Notes: a model not told the origin generated them from the sequence alone. DNA of 64,000 nucleotides from Sphingobacterium sp. B16(2022) (GCF_012030425.1 NZ_JAAUVN010000005.1:328220-392219), one strand, 5' to 3'. Shown: positions 27,648 through 36,226, numbered from the stretch's first letter. Made by a program: numbers and translations.

Positions 27648-28013
27648 ATGACAAAAATAAAAGAAACTTCAACAAACTTTGCAAATAAGCAGGCTTTAGC
27701 CAATGAATGTTTGGAGGTTTATGCTTCTAACATAATTGGCGGTCAGTGGTCGCTGGCGATCTGCTGCTATCTAATTAACGGAAAACACCGATTTGGAGAA
27801 TTGAAAAAATGTTTACCAAACATTACCGAGCGTATGCTGACCTTACAACTACGTAAGTTGGAGGAAAATAAAATTGTGAAACGAACGGTATACGCTGAAG
27901 TCCCTCCGCGCGTTGAATATGAATTAACTTCAATCGGAAATGAATTGAAACTTATTATTGAAGAACTTGGAAAGTGGGGTGAAAAACATAAAGCTGAGGC
28001 AATACAGGACTGA
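27648..28013 (+). CDS. HxlR-family transcriptional regulator
   Basis: 121 residues: a single winged-helix domain with 'GGQWSLAICCYLINGKHRFGELKKCL' in part, 'ITERMLTLQLRKLEENKIVKR' in part and 'PPRVEYELTSIGNEL', all typical of HxlR regulators. Two Cys (in 'ICCY') lie in the first helix and could be redox or electrophile sensors, as in some relatives. Divergently transcribed from the oxidoreductase, whose promoter it probably controls across a gap of about 100 bp. Confidence 0.92.
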   Translation: MTKIKETSTNFANKQALANECLEVYASNIIGGQWSLAICCYLINGKHRFGELKKCLPNITERMLTLQLRKLEENKIVKRTVYAEVPPRVEYELTSIGNELKLIIEELGKWGEKHKAEAIQD

Positions 28014-28190
28014 ATATTTTAGATACAGTATAATGTGGGGTTTTATCTAGGGAAAAGTTGTTGGTAATTTGTTGTAAATTCTCAATGGTAGAAATGCAAT
28101 TGGAGCAGTTTTACAATTATCGTATAATATCTTTAACATCCAGTACATGGTATCTATCCGAATGGTGCTATTGAAATCCAGTAATAACAA

Positions 28191-28218
28191 AAAAGCTTCA
28201 CATTTCTGTGAAGCTTTT
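28191..28218 (-). terminator. Terminator of tRNA-Lys copy 3
   Basis: 12-bp stem, arms 28191-28202 and 28207-28218, loop TTTC, the same hairpin as at copy 1. Confidence 0.85.
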
Positions 28219-28220
28219 GG

Positions 28221-28293
28221 TGATCCCGCTGGGATTCGAACCCAGGACCCATACATTAAAAGTGTATTGCTCTACCAGCTGAGCTACGGAATC
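28221..28293 (-). tRNA. tRNA-Lys(TTT), copy 3
   Basis: Same mature sequence as copies 1 and 2, with anticodon TTT and no encoded CCA. Confidence 0.97.
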
Positions 28294-28331
28294 CTTTCTT
28301 TTTTGAAGAAATTTCGTTTTTGAAAGTGATG

Positions 28332-28362
28332 CAAAGGTAGAAAAAAAGACGATATGTGCCAA
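28332..28362 (-). promoter_or_regulatory. Promoter of tRNA-Lys copy 3
   Basis: Minus-strand TACCTTTG (28332-28339) with TTG (28360-28362) 20 bp upstream. Confidence 0.8.
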
Positions 28363-28431
28363 CTTTTAAGTTAAATATTCTTAAATTATTTTGTTACTAT
28401 TTGGTAATGAAATAATTAAATTTTTATCACC

Positions 28432-29286
28432 TTATTTTTTAGCATGTATCATCCTTGGATTTTGTTGCATATCATGATGTAATATCACTGTTTTAAACCC
28501 CTTTTTTTGTAACATATCGACTGTTTCATCCCCATAATACTGATTAATTTCAAAATATAAGTCACCTTCAGCTGTTAAATGCTTCAGCGCAAAAGAAGCT
28601 ATAGTCTCATAAAATAATAAAGGAGCAGTTTCTTCCACAAAAAGAGCTAAATGCGGCTCGAATTCTAATACATTTGGATGCATTTCCTCTTTTTCTTTTG
28701 GTGTAATATAGGGAGGATTACTGACGATAATATCATATTGCTGGGATTGAAAGATATATTCCCATTCTAGGATATCTGCATTCACAAAATTTATTGGCGC
28801 ATCTAAACGGAGTGCGTTGCGTCTGGCTGTGGCAATAGCTTCTTTAGAAATATCCAATGCTGAAATATGGGCTTCCGGCAAATGCTTTTTAAGTGAAATC
28901 GGTATGCAACCGGATCCGGTTCCAATATCGATAATACGTAACGGTAGCTGATCCCGATGATTGCGGATGATCAGATCAACTAATTCCTCTGTCTCTGACC
29001 GCGGAATTAGAACAAAAGGATTGACTTCAAAAACTTCTCCAAAAAAATCAGCTTTTTTTAAGATGTGTTGTATAGGTTTCTGTTTCAGCAGATCTTTTAA
29101 AATATTTGAAATCCGACTGCTTTGTTCTTCTGATAATGCCAGCTCTTTGTTCACACTGTACTGCATCTTGGAAAGTCCTAAAACATCTTTAATAACTATA
29201 TAGAAGATGTTTTTGATTTCTTCTGCGTCATAAAATTTAGCTAGATCTTTTTGGAATAAGCTGTCGTAGGTTTGTAATTTTTCCAT
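28432..29286 (-). CDS. prmC: Peptide chain release factor N5-glutamine methyltransferase
   Basis: 284 residues, the usual length. An N-terminal helical domain, then SAM motif 'IIDIGTGSGCIPISL', 'ALDISKEAI', and the catalytic 'IVSNPPYIT' motif that binds the glutamine amide of the release factors' GGQ loop. 'LIPRSETEELVD' before motif I is diagnostic. Methylates RF1/RF2 to speed up termination. Lies divergent from ribD, a common neighbourhood in Bacteroidota. Confidence 0.95.
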   Translation of the reverse strand: MEKLQTYDSLFQKDLAKFYDAEEIKNIFYIVIKDVLGLSKMQYSVNKELALSEEQSSRISNILKDLLKQKPIQHILKKADFFGEVFEVNPFVLIPRSETEELVDLIIRNHRDQLPLRIIDIGTGSGCIPISLKKHLPEAHISALDISKEAIATARRNALRLDAPINFVNADILEWEYIFQSQQYDIIVSNPPYITPKEKEEMHPNVLEFEPHLALFVEETAPLLFYETIASFALKHLTAEGDLYFEINQYYGDETVDMLQKKGFKTVILHHDMQQNPRMIHAKK

Positions 29287-29478
29287 TGGTCAAACTTAGA
29301 TAAATTTGTTTTATTTACAATTATTATTGCCTCAGATATTAAACAATTTATTTGTTGAAGTCATTTTTATTGGAACTTACCTTATTAAACAAGATGAATC
29401 TCTCCTCTAGTATTCAGAACTATTGGATAGTCTAAATTTACAATATTGCTCGTATTTTAAGTTATAGTATTGTTTTGA

Positions 29479-29486
29479 TACTTTTG
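29479..29486 (+). promoter_or_regulatory. -7-like element at ribD
   Basis: TACTTTTG fits TAnnTTTG but overlaps the upstream end of the longest ribD frame. It supports a start at 29490 or 29496 with little or no leader. No -33 TTG at the right distance. No FMN riboswitch was recognised in the 188-bp gap before it. Confidence 0.35.
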
Positions 29487-29489
29487 TAT

Positions 29490-30536
29490 ATGAATATGCA
29501 AGAAAGCTACATGCGTAGATGCCTGGAACTGGCCGTTCTGGGAGCAGGTACTACAAGCCCTAACCCAATGGTGGGTGCTGTTATTGTCTGTGATGACCAA
29601 ATTATAGGAGAGGGTTTTACATCACCTTACGGTGGAGCTCATGCCGAAGTAAATGCTATTCAGCAGGTATTGGACCATTATGGGGATGAGGCCGCAACTA
29701 AATTAAGACAGTCAATTTTTTATGTTAGTCTTGAACCCTGTGCACATTATGGTAAGACACCACCTTGTGCAAATCTTATTGCAAGATACAAGCCTAAAAA
29801 AGTATATATAGCATGTTTAGATCCATTCGCCAAAGTGAACGGTAAGGGTGCAGAGATTTTAAAAAATGCAGGAATAGCTATTGAGATCGGACTATTAGAA
29901 CAGGAGGCTTTGTGGTTAAATCGCAGATTTTTGACACGTGTTCAAAAAAATCGCCCTTATGTTATTCTCAAATGGGCAGAAAGTGCAGACGGGTATCTTG
30001 GAAAAGAAGGGGAGCAAGTGTGGATTAGTAATGTGGCGAGTAAGCAGTTGGTTCATAAATGGCGAGCTGAGGAAGATGCAATTTTAGTGGGTGCTAAGAC
30101 TGCATTGGTTGATAATCCTAGCTTGACCGTACGCGAGTGGAATGGAAAAAATCCGAAACGTATATTGATAGATAAATTACTTTCCGTTCCCGCTGAAGCT
30201 GCGATTTTTAACGATGAAGCTGAAACCATTATTTTTAATGCTTTGAAGACGGAATGGTCTGGTCATAATAAGTATATCGAATTGGAAAATTATGATTGGT
30301 ATCTTCCTCAAAATATTTTGTATCAATTGTATTTAATGGATGTGCAATCTATTATTATTGAGGGTGGAGCAAAGACATTGTCCCTATTTATTGAAGCTAA
30401 TCTGTGGGATGAGGCTAGGGTTTTTAAAAGTAAACGTACTTTGGATGGCGGGATAAAAGCCCCGCAGGTAAAAGGTGAATTGAAAGAAATTATGAAAATT
30501 TCGGATGATCAATTGGAAATTATCGTAAATATATAA
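29490..30536 (+). CDS. ribD: Bifunctional riboflavin deaminase/reductase RibD
   Basis: About 348 residues from the ATG at 29490 (ATG at 29496 also possible). The N-terminal deaminase domain has the zinc site 'HAEVNAI' and 'LEPCAHYGKTPPCANLI' in part; the C-terminal reductase domain starts near residue 150 ('RPYVILKWAESADGYL') and has 'IIIEGGAKTLSLFI'. It deaminates the pyrimidine made by GTP cyclohydrolase II and then reduces its ribosyl side chain with NADPH, steps 2 and 3 of riboflavin synthesis. Other rib genes are not in the window. Confidence 0.96.
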   Translation: MNMQESYMRRCLELAVLGAGTTSPNPMVGAVIVCDDQIIGEGFTSPYGGAHAEVNAIQQVLDHYGDEAATKLRQSIFYVSLEPCAHYGKTPPCANLIARYKPKKVYIACLDPFAKVNGKGAEILKNAGIAIEIGLLEQEALWLNRRFLTRVQKNRPYVILKWAESADGYLGKEGEQVWISNVASKQLVHKWRAEEDAILVGAKTALVDNPSLTVREWNGKNPKRILIDKLLSVPAEAAIFNDEAETIIFNALKTEWSGHNKYIELENYDWYLPQNILYQLYLMDVQSIIIEGGAKTLSLFIEANLWDEARVFKSKRTLDGGIKAPQVKGELKEIMKISDDQLEIIVNI

Positions 30537-30565
30537 ACTTTAAATTATTTGATTATCTTTAGGTT

Positions 30566-31846
30566 ATGGCTATTCCTGAAGATCTTTTGCAATTCATATG
30601 GAGGTTGCGTCTGTATCACACAGATCAATTAAAAACCGTAAATGGCGAATCCATCCAAGTTTTACATGTAGGTGAACATAATGACAATGCAGGACCAGAT
30701 TTCTTGTTTTCAAAAACCCGTATCGGAAGTGAGTTGTGGACAGGTAATGTGGAGATTCATGTCAGATCATCAGATTGGTTTCTACATGGACATCAAAAAG
30801 ATGCAAAATATGCAAATGTAATTTTACATGTTGTGTGGGATCATGATCAAGAAGTGTTTCATGAAGATGGCTCCCTTGTTCCAACACTCAGACTGTCGGA
30901 TTATGTTTCTGAAGAATTACTGAGACAATATCAGCGTTTAATGGATGGGCAACGTTGGATTCCCTGTGAAAGTCAGATACTTCATTTAGATAGTTTTAAA
31001 GTGGAGAGCTGGGTGGAGCGTATGGCAGTAGAAAGAATGGAAGATAAGTCAAGACTGATACTTGAATTACTGCAAAAATTTGATGGAGATTGGGAGAAAA
31101 TATTTTTTATATGGCTGTTTCGAAGTTTCGGATTTAAAGTAAATGCAGAAGCTTTTCAGGCTTTAGGCGAGCAATTGTCAAATTTATTATTGCTGAAATA
31201 TAGGACAGATATCAGTAAATTGGAAGCTATGATTTTTGGTCAGGCGGGTTTTTTAAATTCTACTTTTGACGAAGCATATCCTCTACAATTACAAAAGGAA
31301 TATCTTTATCTTAAAAAAGCCTATTCCTTAAAAGAAACTCATTTTCCACTGCTTTTTTCACGGATGCGACCTCACAATTTTCCCACTATTCGAATAGCTC
31401 AATTAGCCAGTTTGTTACAAAATGAAAGTGTTCGTCTACAAGGAATCTTAGCGATTGAAAATTTAAGTGAATTTAGATCGCTACTTAATAATATAAGGGT
31501 TACTCATTACTGGAAGACTCATTTTAGTTTTGCGAAGCAATCCTTAGCGACTAGTGATCATAGTTTAAGTGAAATGAGTCAAAATAGCTTGATTATTAAT
31601 GCATTTATTGCATTAACATTTTCTTATGGGGCTTACTTTAAGCTGGAAGATTTGAAAGAAAAGGCAATGCGATGGCTAGAAGAATTACCAACTGAAAGAA
31701 ATAATATTATTCAAAAATTTGAAGATATAGGGGTTAATGCGTGGCATGCGGCACATTCACAAGGGTTGTTGCATATAAAAAGGAAGTATTGCGATTCAAA
31801 ACAATGCTTACGTTGTGGGATTGGCTTAGAATTGCTGAGGCGTTAG
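30566..31846 (+). CDS. DUF2851 family protein
   Basis: 426 residues. 'LQFIWRLRLYHTDQLKTVNG' in part, 'GEHNDNAGPDFLFSKTRIG' in part and 'GNVEIHVRSSDWFLHGHQKD' in part are the conserved core of DUF2851, a family of unknown function nearly universal in Bacteroidota. A C-terminal cluster 'CDSKQCLRCGIG' could bind zinc. The acidic/His pattern in the N-terminal third recalls a nuclease active site, but this is only an impression. It follows ribD by 29 bp, probably the same transcript. Tail-to-tail with the ankyrin gene, one base between stops. Confidence 0.85.
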   Translation: MAIPEDLLQFIWRLRLYHTDQLKTVNGESIQVLHVGEHNDNAGPDFLFSKTRIGSELWTGNVEIHVRSSDWFLHGHQKDAKYANVILHVVWDHDQEVFHEDGSLVPTLRLSDYVSEELLRQYQRLMDGQRWIPCESQILHLDSFKVESWVERMAVERMEDKSRLILELLQKFDGDWEKIFFIWLFRSFGFKVNAEAFQALGEQLSNLLLLKYRTDISKLEAMIFGQAGFLNSTFDEAYPLQLQKEYLYLKKAYSLKETHFPLLFSRMRPHNFPTIRIAQLASLLQNESVRLQGILAIENLSEFRSLLNNIRVTHYWKTHFSFAKQSLATSDHSLSEMSQNSLIINAFIALTFSYGAYFKLEDLKEKAMRWLEELPTERNNIIQKFEDIGVNAWHAAHSQGLLHIKRKYCDSKQCLRCGIGLELLRR

Positions 31847-31847
31847 T

Positions 31848-32501
31848 TTACACATCCTTAAGTATTGTTGCAATATCACTATAGCCTTTTGAGGCAGCGA
31901 GATCTGATGCTGTTTTGTTGTTGGAGTTCTTCAATTCAATAATAGCTCCATGTTCAAGGAGTAAAACGATAATTTCAATATTTCCTTGTTGTGCTGCTAA
32001 ATGCAATGGGGTAAGACCTGTTTGCTGTCTGTTGTTAACATTAGCTCCAGCTTCAATAAGTAGCTTTGTAATTGCCGTGTTTTTATTTAGAAGAGCAATG
32101 TGAAGCGGGTAGAGATGTTCCTCATTTTGGGTAGGGATATCAGGATTGGCTTTATGTGCAAGTAATAGACGAACAACATCTTCTTTATTAAAATGGGTCG
32201 CTAAAGCGAGGGCAGAATAACCATGTGTGGAGACCTCATTAACAACTGAAGGTAACTGTTTAATCATCGCTTGAATATAATTATCCAAGCCGGCAGCCAC
32301 TGCTTCATGAATATTTAAGCCTTGATTGTGCTGAAGCAGAACGCGGATGATTTGAGGTTTATGAAAATAGCAAGCTAGTAATAAAGGCGAAATGCCGTGA
32401 CTTGTTTCTTCTAAGATTAAGGCTGGGTTGCTTGTTAAAAGCAAATCTAAATCTCTACTATTTCCAGATTCGATGTATTGTTCTAATATACTTAAACTCA
32501 T
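31848..32501 (-). CDS. Ankyrin-repeat protein
   Basis: 217 residues made of about six ankyrin repeats, clearest in 'GYSALALATHFNKEDVVRLLLAH', 'LYPLHIALLNKNTAITKLLIEAG' and 'GLTPLHLAAQQGNIEIIVLLLEHGA' (each in part), ending in a capping repeat. No signal peptide, so cytosolic. Such proteins mediate protein-protein contacts; partner unknown. Single gene. Confidence 0.9.
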   Translation of the reverse strand: MSLSILEQYIESGNSRDLDLLLTSNPALILEETSHGISPLLLACYFHKPQIIRVLLQHNQGLNIHEAVAAGLDNYIQAMIKQLPSVVNEVSTHGYSALALATHFNKEDVVRLLLAHKANPDIPTQNEEHLYPLHIALLNKNTAITKLLIEAGANVNNRQQTGLTPLHLAAQQGNIEIIVLLLEHGAIIELKNSNNKTASDLAASKGYSDIATILKDV

Positions 32502-32759
32502 TTTCTAGTATTATACGATCTTAACGGTAACTAAAATAGAAAAAAAATGTGATGAAAATCTGAATTTATGAAAGAATTGTACAGATTATTTTTTATTAAT
32601 AATCATTGGTTGTGCATGTAGATAACCTTGTTAAGTTTTAATTTATCAGGCTTTTAGGTAATAAATAAGGTGTTTTTAACTATTTTTAGGAATATAGTTG
32701 TAACAATTATTCTTTTTTTTTAAAAATCCTTTAAAATATTCACACTTATGGTATATTTG

Positions 32760-32833
32760 TATACGCCCCTCCCAAGGGTTTGTTTTTCATAGGTAGATGT
32801 AGGGTCGAATATTCCTTATTCGACCCTTTTTTA
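32760..32833 (+). ncRNA. Candidate small RNA or leader with its own promoter and terminator
   Basis: A -7-like TATATTTG (32752-32759) is followed by a GC-richer block containing CCCCTCCCAAGGG and then a perfect 11-bp hairpin (32801-32811 and 32817-32827) with a run of T. No ORF of note. The predicted RNA is about 65-70 nt. It may be a free small RNA or an attenuated leader of ubiX, whose ATG is 25 bp after the T-run. Family not recognised. Confidence 0.4.
32801..32833 (+). terminator. Rho-independent terminator upstream of ubiX
   Basis: 11-bp stem with loop TTCCT followed by six T on the plus strand. There is no plus-strand gene ending nearby: DUF2851 stops almost 1 kb upstream. This suggests a short transcript between. 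Confidence 0.8.
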
Positions 32834-32858
32834 TAGCTTTGTTTATTAAAAGGAAATT

Positions 32859-33422
32859 ATGTCTAGAAAAATTGTAGTAGCAATAACAGGAGCAAGTGGT
32901 TCCATCTATGCTAAGGTTCTGCTAAATCGACTGATGGAATTAAAAGATCAGATCAGTGAAGTGGGAGTAGTAATGTCAGACAATGCCAAAGTTGTGTGGC
33001 AGGAGGAGTTGCAAAATAAAGATTATGAACAATTCCCTTTCCAGTTTTACAGTAAAAATGATTTTTTTGCGCCATTTGCTTCGGGATCTGCACGTTTTGA
33101 TACGATGATTATCTGTCCTTGTTCAATGGGGACTTTAGCACGTATCGCGCATGGTATCTCTTCTGATTTAACAACAAGGGCAGCTGATGTCATATTGAAA
33201 GAACGTAGAAAATTAATTTTAGTAACTAGAGAAACGCCTTTAAGTCATATTCATATTCAAAATATGAAAGTTGTGACTGATGCAGGTGGTATTATTTGCC
33301 CGGCATCACCGTCGTTTTATAGTTTACCGAAAACTTTTGATGAATTGGCAGGTACAGTCGTGGATCGGGTGTTGAGTCTGGCTGGTTTTAATTTTAATCA
33401 TTATCAGTGGGGAACAGAATAG
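32859..33422 (+). CDS. ubiX: UbiX-family flavin prenyltransferase
   Basis: 187 residues. N-terminal 'IVVAITGASGSIYAKVLL' binds FMN phosphate, 'MIICPCSMGTLARIAHGI' and 'RRKLILVTRETPLSHIHIQNM' in part are the conserved FMN and prenyl-phosphate contacts. It attaches a dimethylallyl group to FMN to make the cofactor of UbiD-type decarboxylases. No ubiD-like gene lies in the window. Single gene. Confidence 0.94.
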   Translation: MSRKIVVAITGASGSIYAKVLLNRLMELKDQISEVGVVMSDNAKVVWQEELQNKDYEQFPFQFYSKNDFFAPFASGSARFDTMIICPCSMGTLARIAHGISSDLTTRAADVILKERRKLILVTRETPLSHIHIQNMKVVTDAGGIICPASPSFYSLPKTFDELAGTVVDRVLSLAGFNFNHYQWGTE

Positions 33423-33475
33423 CGATAGCTACGTGAATATTTTCTAAAATTCAATGGAGAATCGATAGTATTTTG

Positions 33476-33483
33476 TAACTTTG
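33476..33483 (+). promoter_or_regulatory. -7-like element before the small ORF/dihydroorotase-like unit
   Basis: TAACTTTG fits TAnnTTTG. It lies 10 bp before the ATG of a 55-codon ORF that overlaps the next gene, so that ORF would be at the very 5' end of the mRNA. Confidence 0.4.
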
Positions 33484-33492
33484 TTTTTTGAA

Positions 33493-33660
33493 ATGAAGCA
33501 GTCTAAAGCTACACGTATTAAAAATAATCCTTCCTCTAATTTTCAAAGAGAAAACTCGCTATTTTTATTGAATTCTACTAAGGAAAGAGTATTAGTGTGC
33601 TTTAAAACTGCGCGTACTTACTATTCAAATCCAATAAATTTCAACTTCTTAAGCATATGA
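33493..33660 (+). CDS. Possible small ORF (55 aa) overlapping the dihydroorotase-like gene
   Basis: ATG at 33493, stop TGA at 33658-33660 inside the ATGA that also starts the next gene, the classical layout for translational coupling. The peptide is basic at the N-terminus (starts MKQSKATRIKNN) with no recognised domain. A -7-like element lies just upstream. Coding status is uncertain: it could be a leader ORF or chance. Confidence 0.3.
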   Translation: MKQSKATRIKNNPSSNFQRENSLFLLNSTKERVLVCFKTARTYYSNPINFNFLSI

Positions 33661-34925
33661 AAAGCGTATTAATTACTTCTGTCAAAGTGGTTTTGCCGGG
33701 AAATGAATTTGATCAACAGGTGGTTGATGTATTCATTGAAAAAGGAAAGATTTCCAAAATTGCAAATTCCATTGAAGTCGCTGATAAAAATATAGAAATA
33801 TTCGATGGTTCAGGAAATATCCTTTCTATAGGTTTCTTTGACCTAAATGCTAATTTTGGTGAGCCAGGTTTGGAAACCAAAGAAGATATTACTTCTGGAT
33901 CGGCAGCTGCCGCCGCTGGAGGGTACACTGCTGTTGCTGTGATGCCCAATACGCAACCGGCAATCCAAAGTAGGGCTGAAGTTGCTTTAATTGTCAATAT
34001 TGCAAAAGGTAATTTGGTAGATATTTTACCGATCGGTGCAGTGAGTAAAAATCGCGAAGGCCATGAAATGGCTGAGTTGTATGATATGAAACAGACTGGT
34101 GCCATTGCTTTTAGTGATGGTAATAAAAGTATGCAGCATGCTGGTTTAATGAGCCGTGCATTATTATATGCGCGCGGATTTGGAGGCTTAATCATTGCTC
34201 ATCCAGAAGATGCTTCAATGGCGGGAGGTAATAAAATGAACGAAGGGGTGATGAGTACTTATTTAGGTATGAAAGGTATTCCTAATCTTGCAGAGTCTTT
34301 GATGGTTTCTCGTGACCTTTATCTAGCTGAATATGCCGAGTCACCTATTCACTTTACTACGATAAGTACAGCCGAAGCGGTAGATTTAATAAAAAAGGCA
34401 AAAGCAAAAGGAATTCAGGTTACCTGTGATGTTGCCGCACATCAATTGGTTTTTACTGATGATGAAATTGTTGATTTTGATAGTAATTATAAAGTAAGTC
34501 CCCCGTTGCGTACCAAATCCGATGCAAAAGCGTTAATAAAAGGATTGAAGGATGGTGTTATTGATGCTGTTGTTTCACAACATACTCCGCATGAAATTGA
34601 ATTTAAAAATGTTGAATTTCATATCGCAAAAAATGGTATAATTGGTTTACAGACTGTTTTACCTCTTTTAATCAAAGCAGGATTAAACGAACAACAGATA
34701 GTTGAAAAATTAGCTGTAAATTCACGACAGGTAGTTGGATTAACTTTACCTGAGATAAAAGAGGGTGAAGTGGCCAATTTGGTGCTATTCAGTATGAATG
34801 AAAATTGGATTTTTGATCAAGAATCAAACAGATCCAAATCTAGAAATAGTCCTTTGTTCGGAAAAGAGTTAAAAGGAAAAGTTAAATTAGTGATCAATAA
34901 TGGTCAAATCATAAAAAATGCTTAA
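33657..34925 (+). CDS. Dihydroorotase-like amidohydrolase lacking metal ligands
   Basis: 422 residues with the full amidohydrolase scaffold of type I dihydroorotase ('GEPGLETKEDITSG', 'KVSPPLRTKSDAKAL', 'NGIIGLQTVLPLL'). The HxH metal motif is replaced by N64-A-N66 ('FDLNANFG'), the later 'H-x-x-H-x-S' region reads 'HFTTIST', and the catalytic Asp of 'DHAPH' is Gln ('SQHTPH'). A catalytic dihydroorotase is therefore unlikely. Such pseudo-enzymes (PyrC') can act as structural partners of aspartate transcarbamoylase; a divergent activity is the alternative. No pyrB lies nearby. First clear gene of a plus-strand run to 38.4 kb. Confidence 0.85.
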   Translation: MKSVLITSVKVVLPGNEFDQQVVDVFIEKGKISKIANSIEVADKNIEIFDGSGNILSIGFFDLNANFGEPGLETKEDITSGSAAAAAGGYTAVAVMPNTQPAIQSRAEVALIVNIAKGNLVDILPIGAVSKNREGHEMAELYDMKQTGAIAFSDGNKSMQHAGLMSRALLYARGFGGLIIAHPEDASMAGGNKMNEGVMSTYLGMKGIPNLAESLMVSRDLYLAEYAESPIHFTTISTAEAVDLIKKAKAKGIQVTCDVAAHQLVFTDDEIVDFDSNYKVSPPLRTKSDAKALIKGLKDGVIDAVVSQHTPHEIEFKNVEFHIAKNGIIGLQTVLPLLIKAGLNEQQIVEKLAVNSRQVVGLTLPEIKEGEVANLVLFSMNENWIFDQESNRSKSRNSPLFGKELKGKVKLVINNGQIIKNA

Positions 34926-34927
34926 TA

Positions 34928-35602
34928 ATGGAAGCGAATATTAAAGCGGCTGTTGCTGCAGGGATCAATACCTACGGTAGAGTAGATAACATCGAAACAA
35001 AATCAGAATTTTTAACAAAAGTTGAGCATGTTTTTGATACCGATGGAAAATATATCGATAAATTGGCTTTATTGGATGAAGCTTTTGATGACTATCCACT
35101 ATTTGATGAGTTAAGAGAAGTATATGTCGATCTGTTATTGATGAACTTTTTTTCTATTGATATTCAAAAATTAGAAGAAGATTATTTGGAGTCTGAAGAA
35201 TGGGAGAAAATCGAAGATGAAACAATAGATCGCGGTACAGAACTATTGAATATATTTTTATACTTACGTGAATGTAAAGATGATGAGATTGATCCTGATT
35301 TAGATGATTACTTGAAGGAGTTTTTATTGGTTGATGAAGATGAGTTTCAAGATGAGCATGAGATTTATGAAGATATCATTGCGAATCAAATTTTAGTAGA
35401 AAGTACATATGCAGAAATTGCAAAAACTGCAAAAACAATCAATCCATCAAGTGAGGTTTATGAACTATTTTATGCAATCATAAGTTTCTTCAGTGAGATT
35501 AACCCTAAAGATGCGCAGTTTGAAGAGTATGAATCTCACAGTGAAAACAAAGCTTTCGATGCCGCTCTTTATCAAATTATTACTAATTTTTACAAGGGGT
35601 AA
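34928..35602 (+). CDS. Conserved acidic protein of unknown function
   Basis: 224 residues, very acidic (for example 'LRECKDDEIDPDLDDYLKEF' in part), mostly helical, without signal peptide, membrane segment or known motif. It begins 2 bp after the dihydroorotase-like gene and its stop overlaps the start of the DUF4199 gene by one base (TAATG), so it is part of that operon. Function not recognised. Confidence 0.7.
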   Translation: MEANIKAAVAAGINTYGRVDNIETKSEFLTKVEHVFDTDGKYIDKLALLDEAFDDYPLFDELREVYVDLLLMNFFSIDIQKLEEDYLESEEWEKIEDETIDRGTELLNIFLYLRECKDDEIDPDLDDYLKEFLLVDEDEFQDEHEIYEDIIANQILVESTYAEIAKTAKTINPSSEVYELFYAIISFFSEINPKDAQFEEYESHSENKAFDAALYQIITNFYKG

Positions 35603-36198
35603 TGGAAGTTGGTGTTGACAAAAATAGTAAGATTACAAGTATCCTATATGGTGTTGGCTTAGGGGTGATTTCATTTATCTTAGGATTATGTTCCATTTAT
35701 GTAGTAAAGCCATTAGAAGGATCAGCCTTATTGCAATACAGCAATCCATTTTTTAATTTTATTTTATTTTTAGGTGTGACGGTTTTAATAACCTTTGCGC
35801 TACGAAAAAAAAGGGGAGGTATCTGGGACTTTAGTAAGGCGTTGAAATGTATTTACATCATGCTTGTAATTAATCATTTAGTCGCTTCAGTAAGTACCTT
35901 TACCTATTTAAAATATGTAGAACCAACTCTTCAGGAAGAAAATTTTCATGTAATGATGAATGCTAGGATTGAAAGTATGGAAAGAAGTACAGGTTTTGCC
36001 AGTGAAGAAGAAAAGCAAAAAACAATCGATGTAAGCATTGAACAAATGGAGAAAGATAATGAATCGGTTGCAAACATGACTTTGGGCGCTCGTGCAAAAG
36101 GTTTTATTATCACCTTACTTCCTTATTTTTTGTTTGCCCTAATGTTAGCTGCTTTGACAAAAAATGGTCAAAAAGCTAGCAGTAATCCTGCTGTTTAA
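35602..36198 (+). CDS. DUF4199 membrane protein
   Basis: 198 residues with four predicted membrane helices (about 12-33, 49-66, 84-104, 163-184) and a cytoplasmic or periplasmic acidic helix between the third and fourth ('ERSTGFASEEEKQKTIDVSIEQ' in part), the arrangement of DUF4199 proteins of Bacteroidota. These often sit before a GT2 glycosyltransferase, as here. Function unknown; possibly linked to lipid-linked sugar metabolism. Coupled to the preceding gene through a one-base stop/start overlap. Confidence 0.8.
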   Translation: MEVGVDKNSKITSILYGVGLGVISFILGLCSIYVVKPLEGSALLQYSNPFFNFILFLGVTVLITFALRKKRGGIWDFSKALKCIYIMLVINHLVASVSTFTYLKYVEPTLQEENFHVMMNARIESMERSTGFASEEEKQKTIDVSIEQMEKDNESVANMTLGARAKGFIITLLPYFLFALMLAALTKNGQKASSNPAV

Positions 36199-36226
36199 AA
36201 GGATAAATTTAAAAAAAAATCATTAC

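Larger units (their letters stand above)
32502..32858. other. Intergenic region with a candidate small RNA before ubiX
   Basis: 357 bp between the divergent ankyrin and ubiX genes. The first ~250 bp are AT-rich with T-runs. The last ~110 bp hold a -7-like element, a GC-richer block and a strong terminator, described separately. Confidence 0.6.

Noticed and set aside
29287..29474. FMN riboswitch before ribD
   Set aside because: The gap is AT-rich and shows none of the conserved FMN-element blocks.
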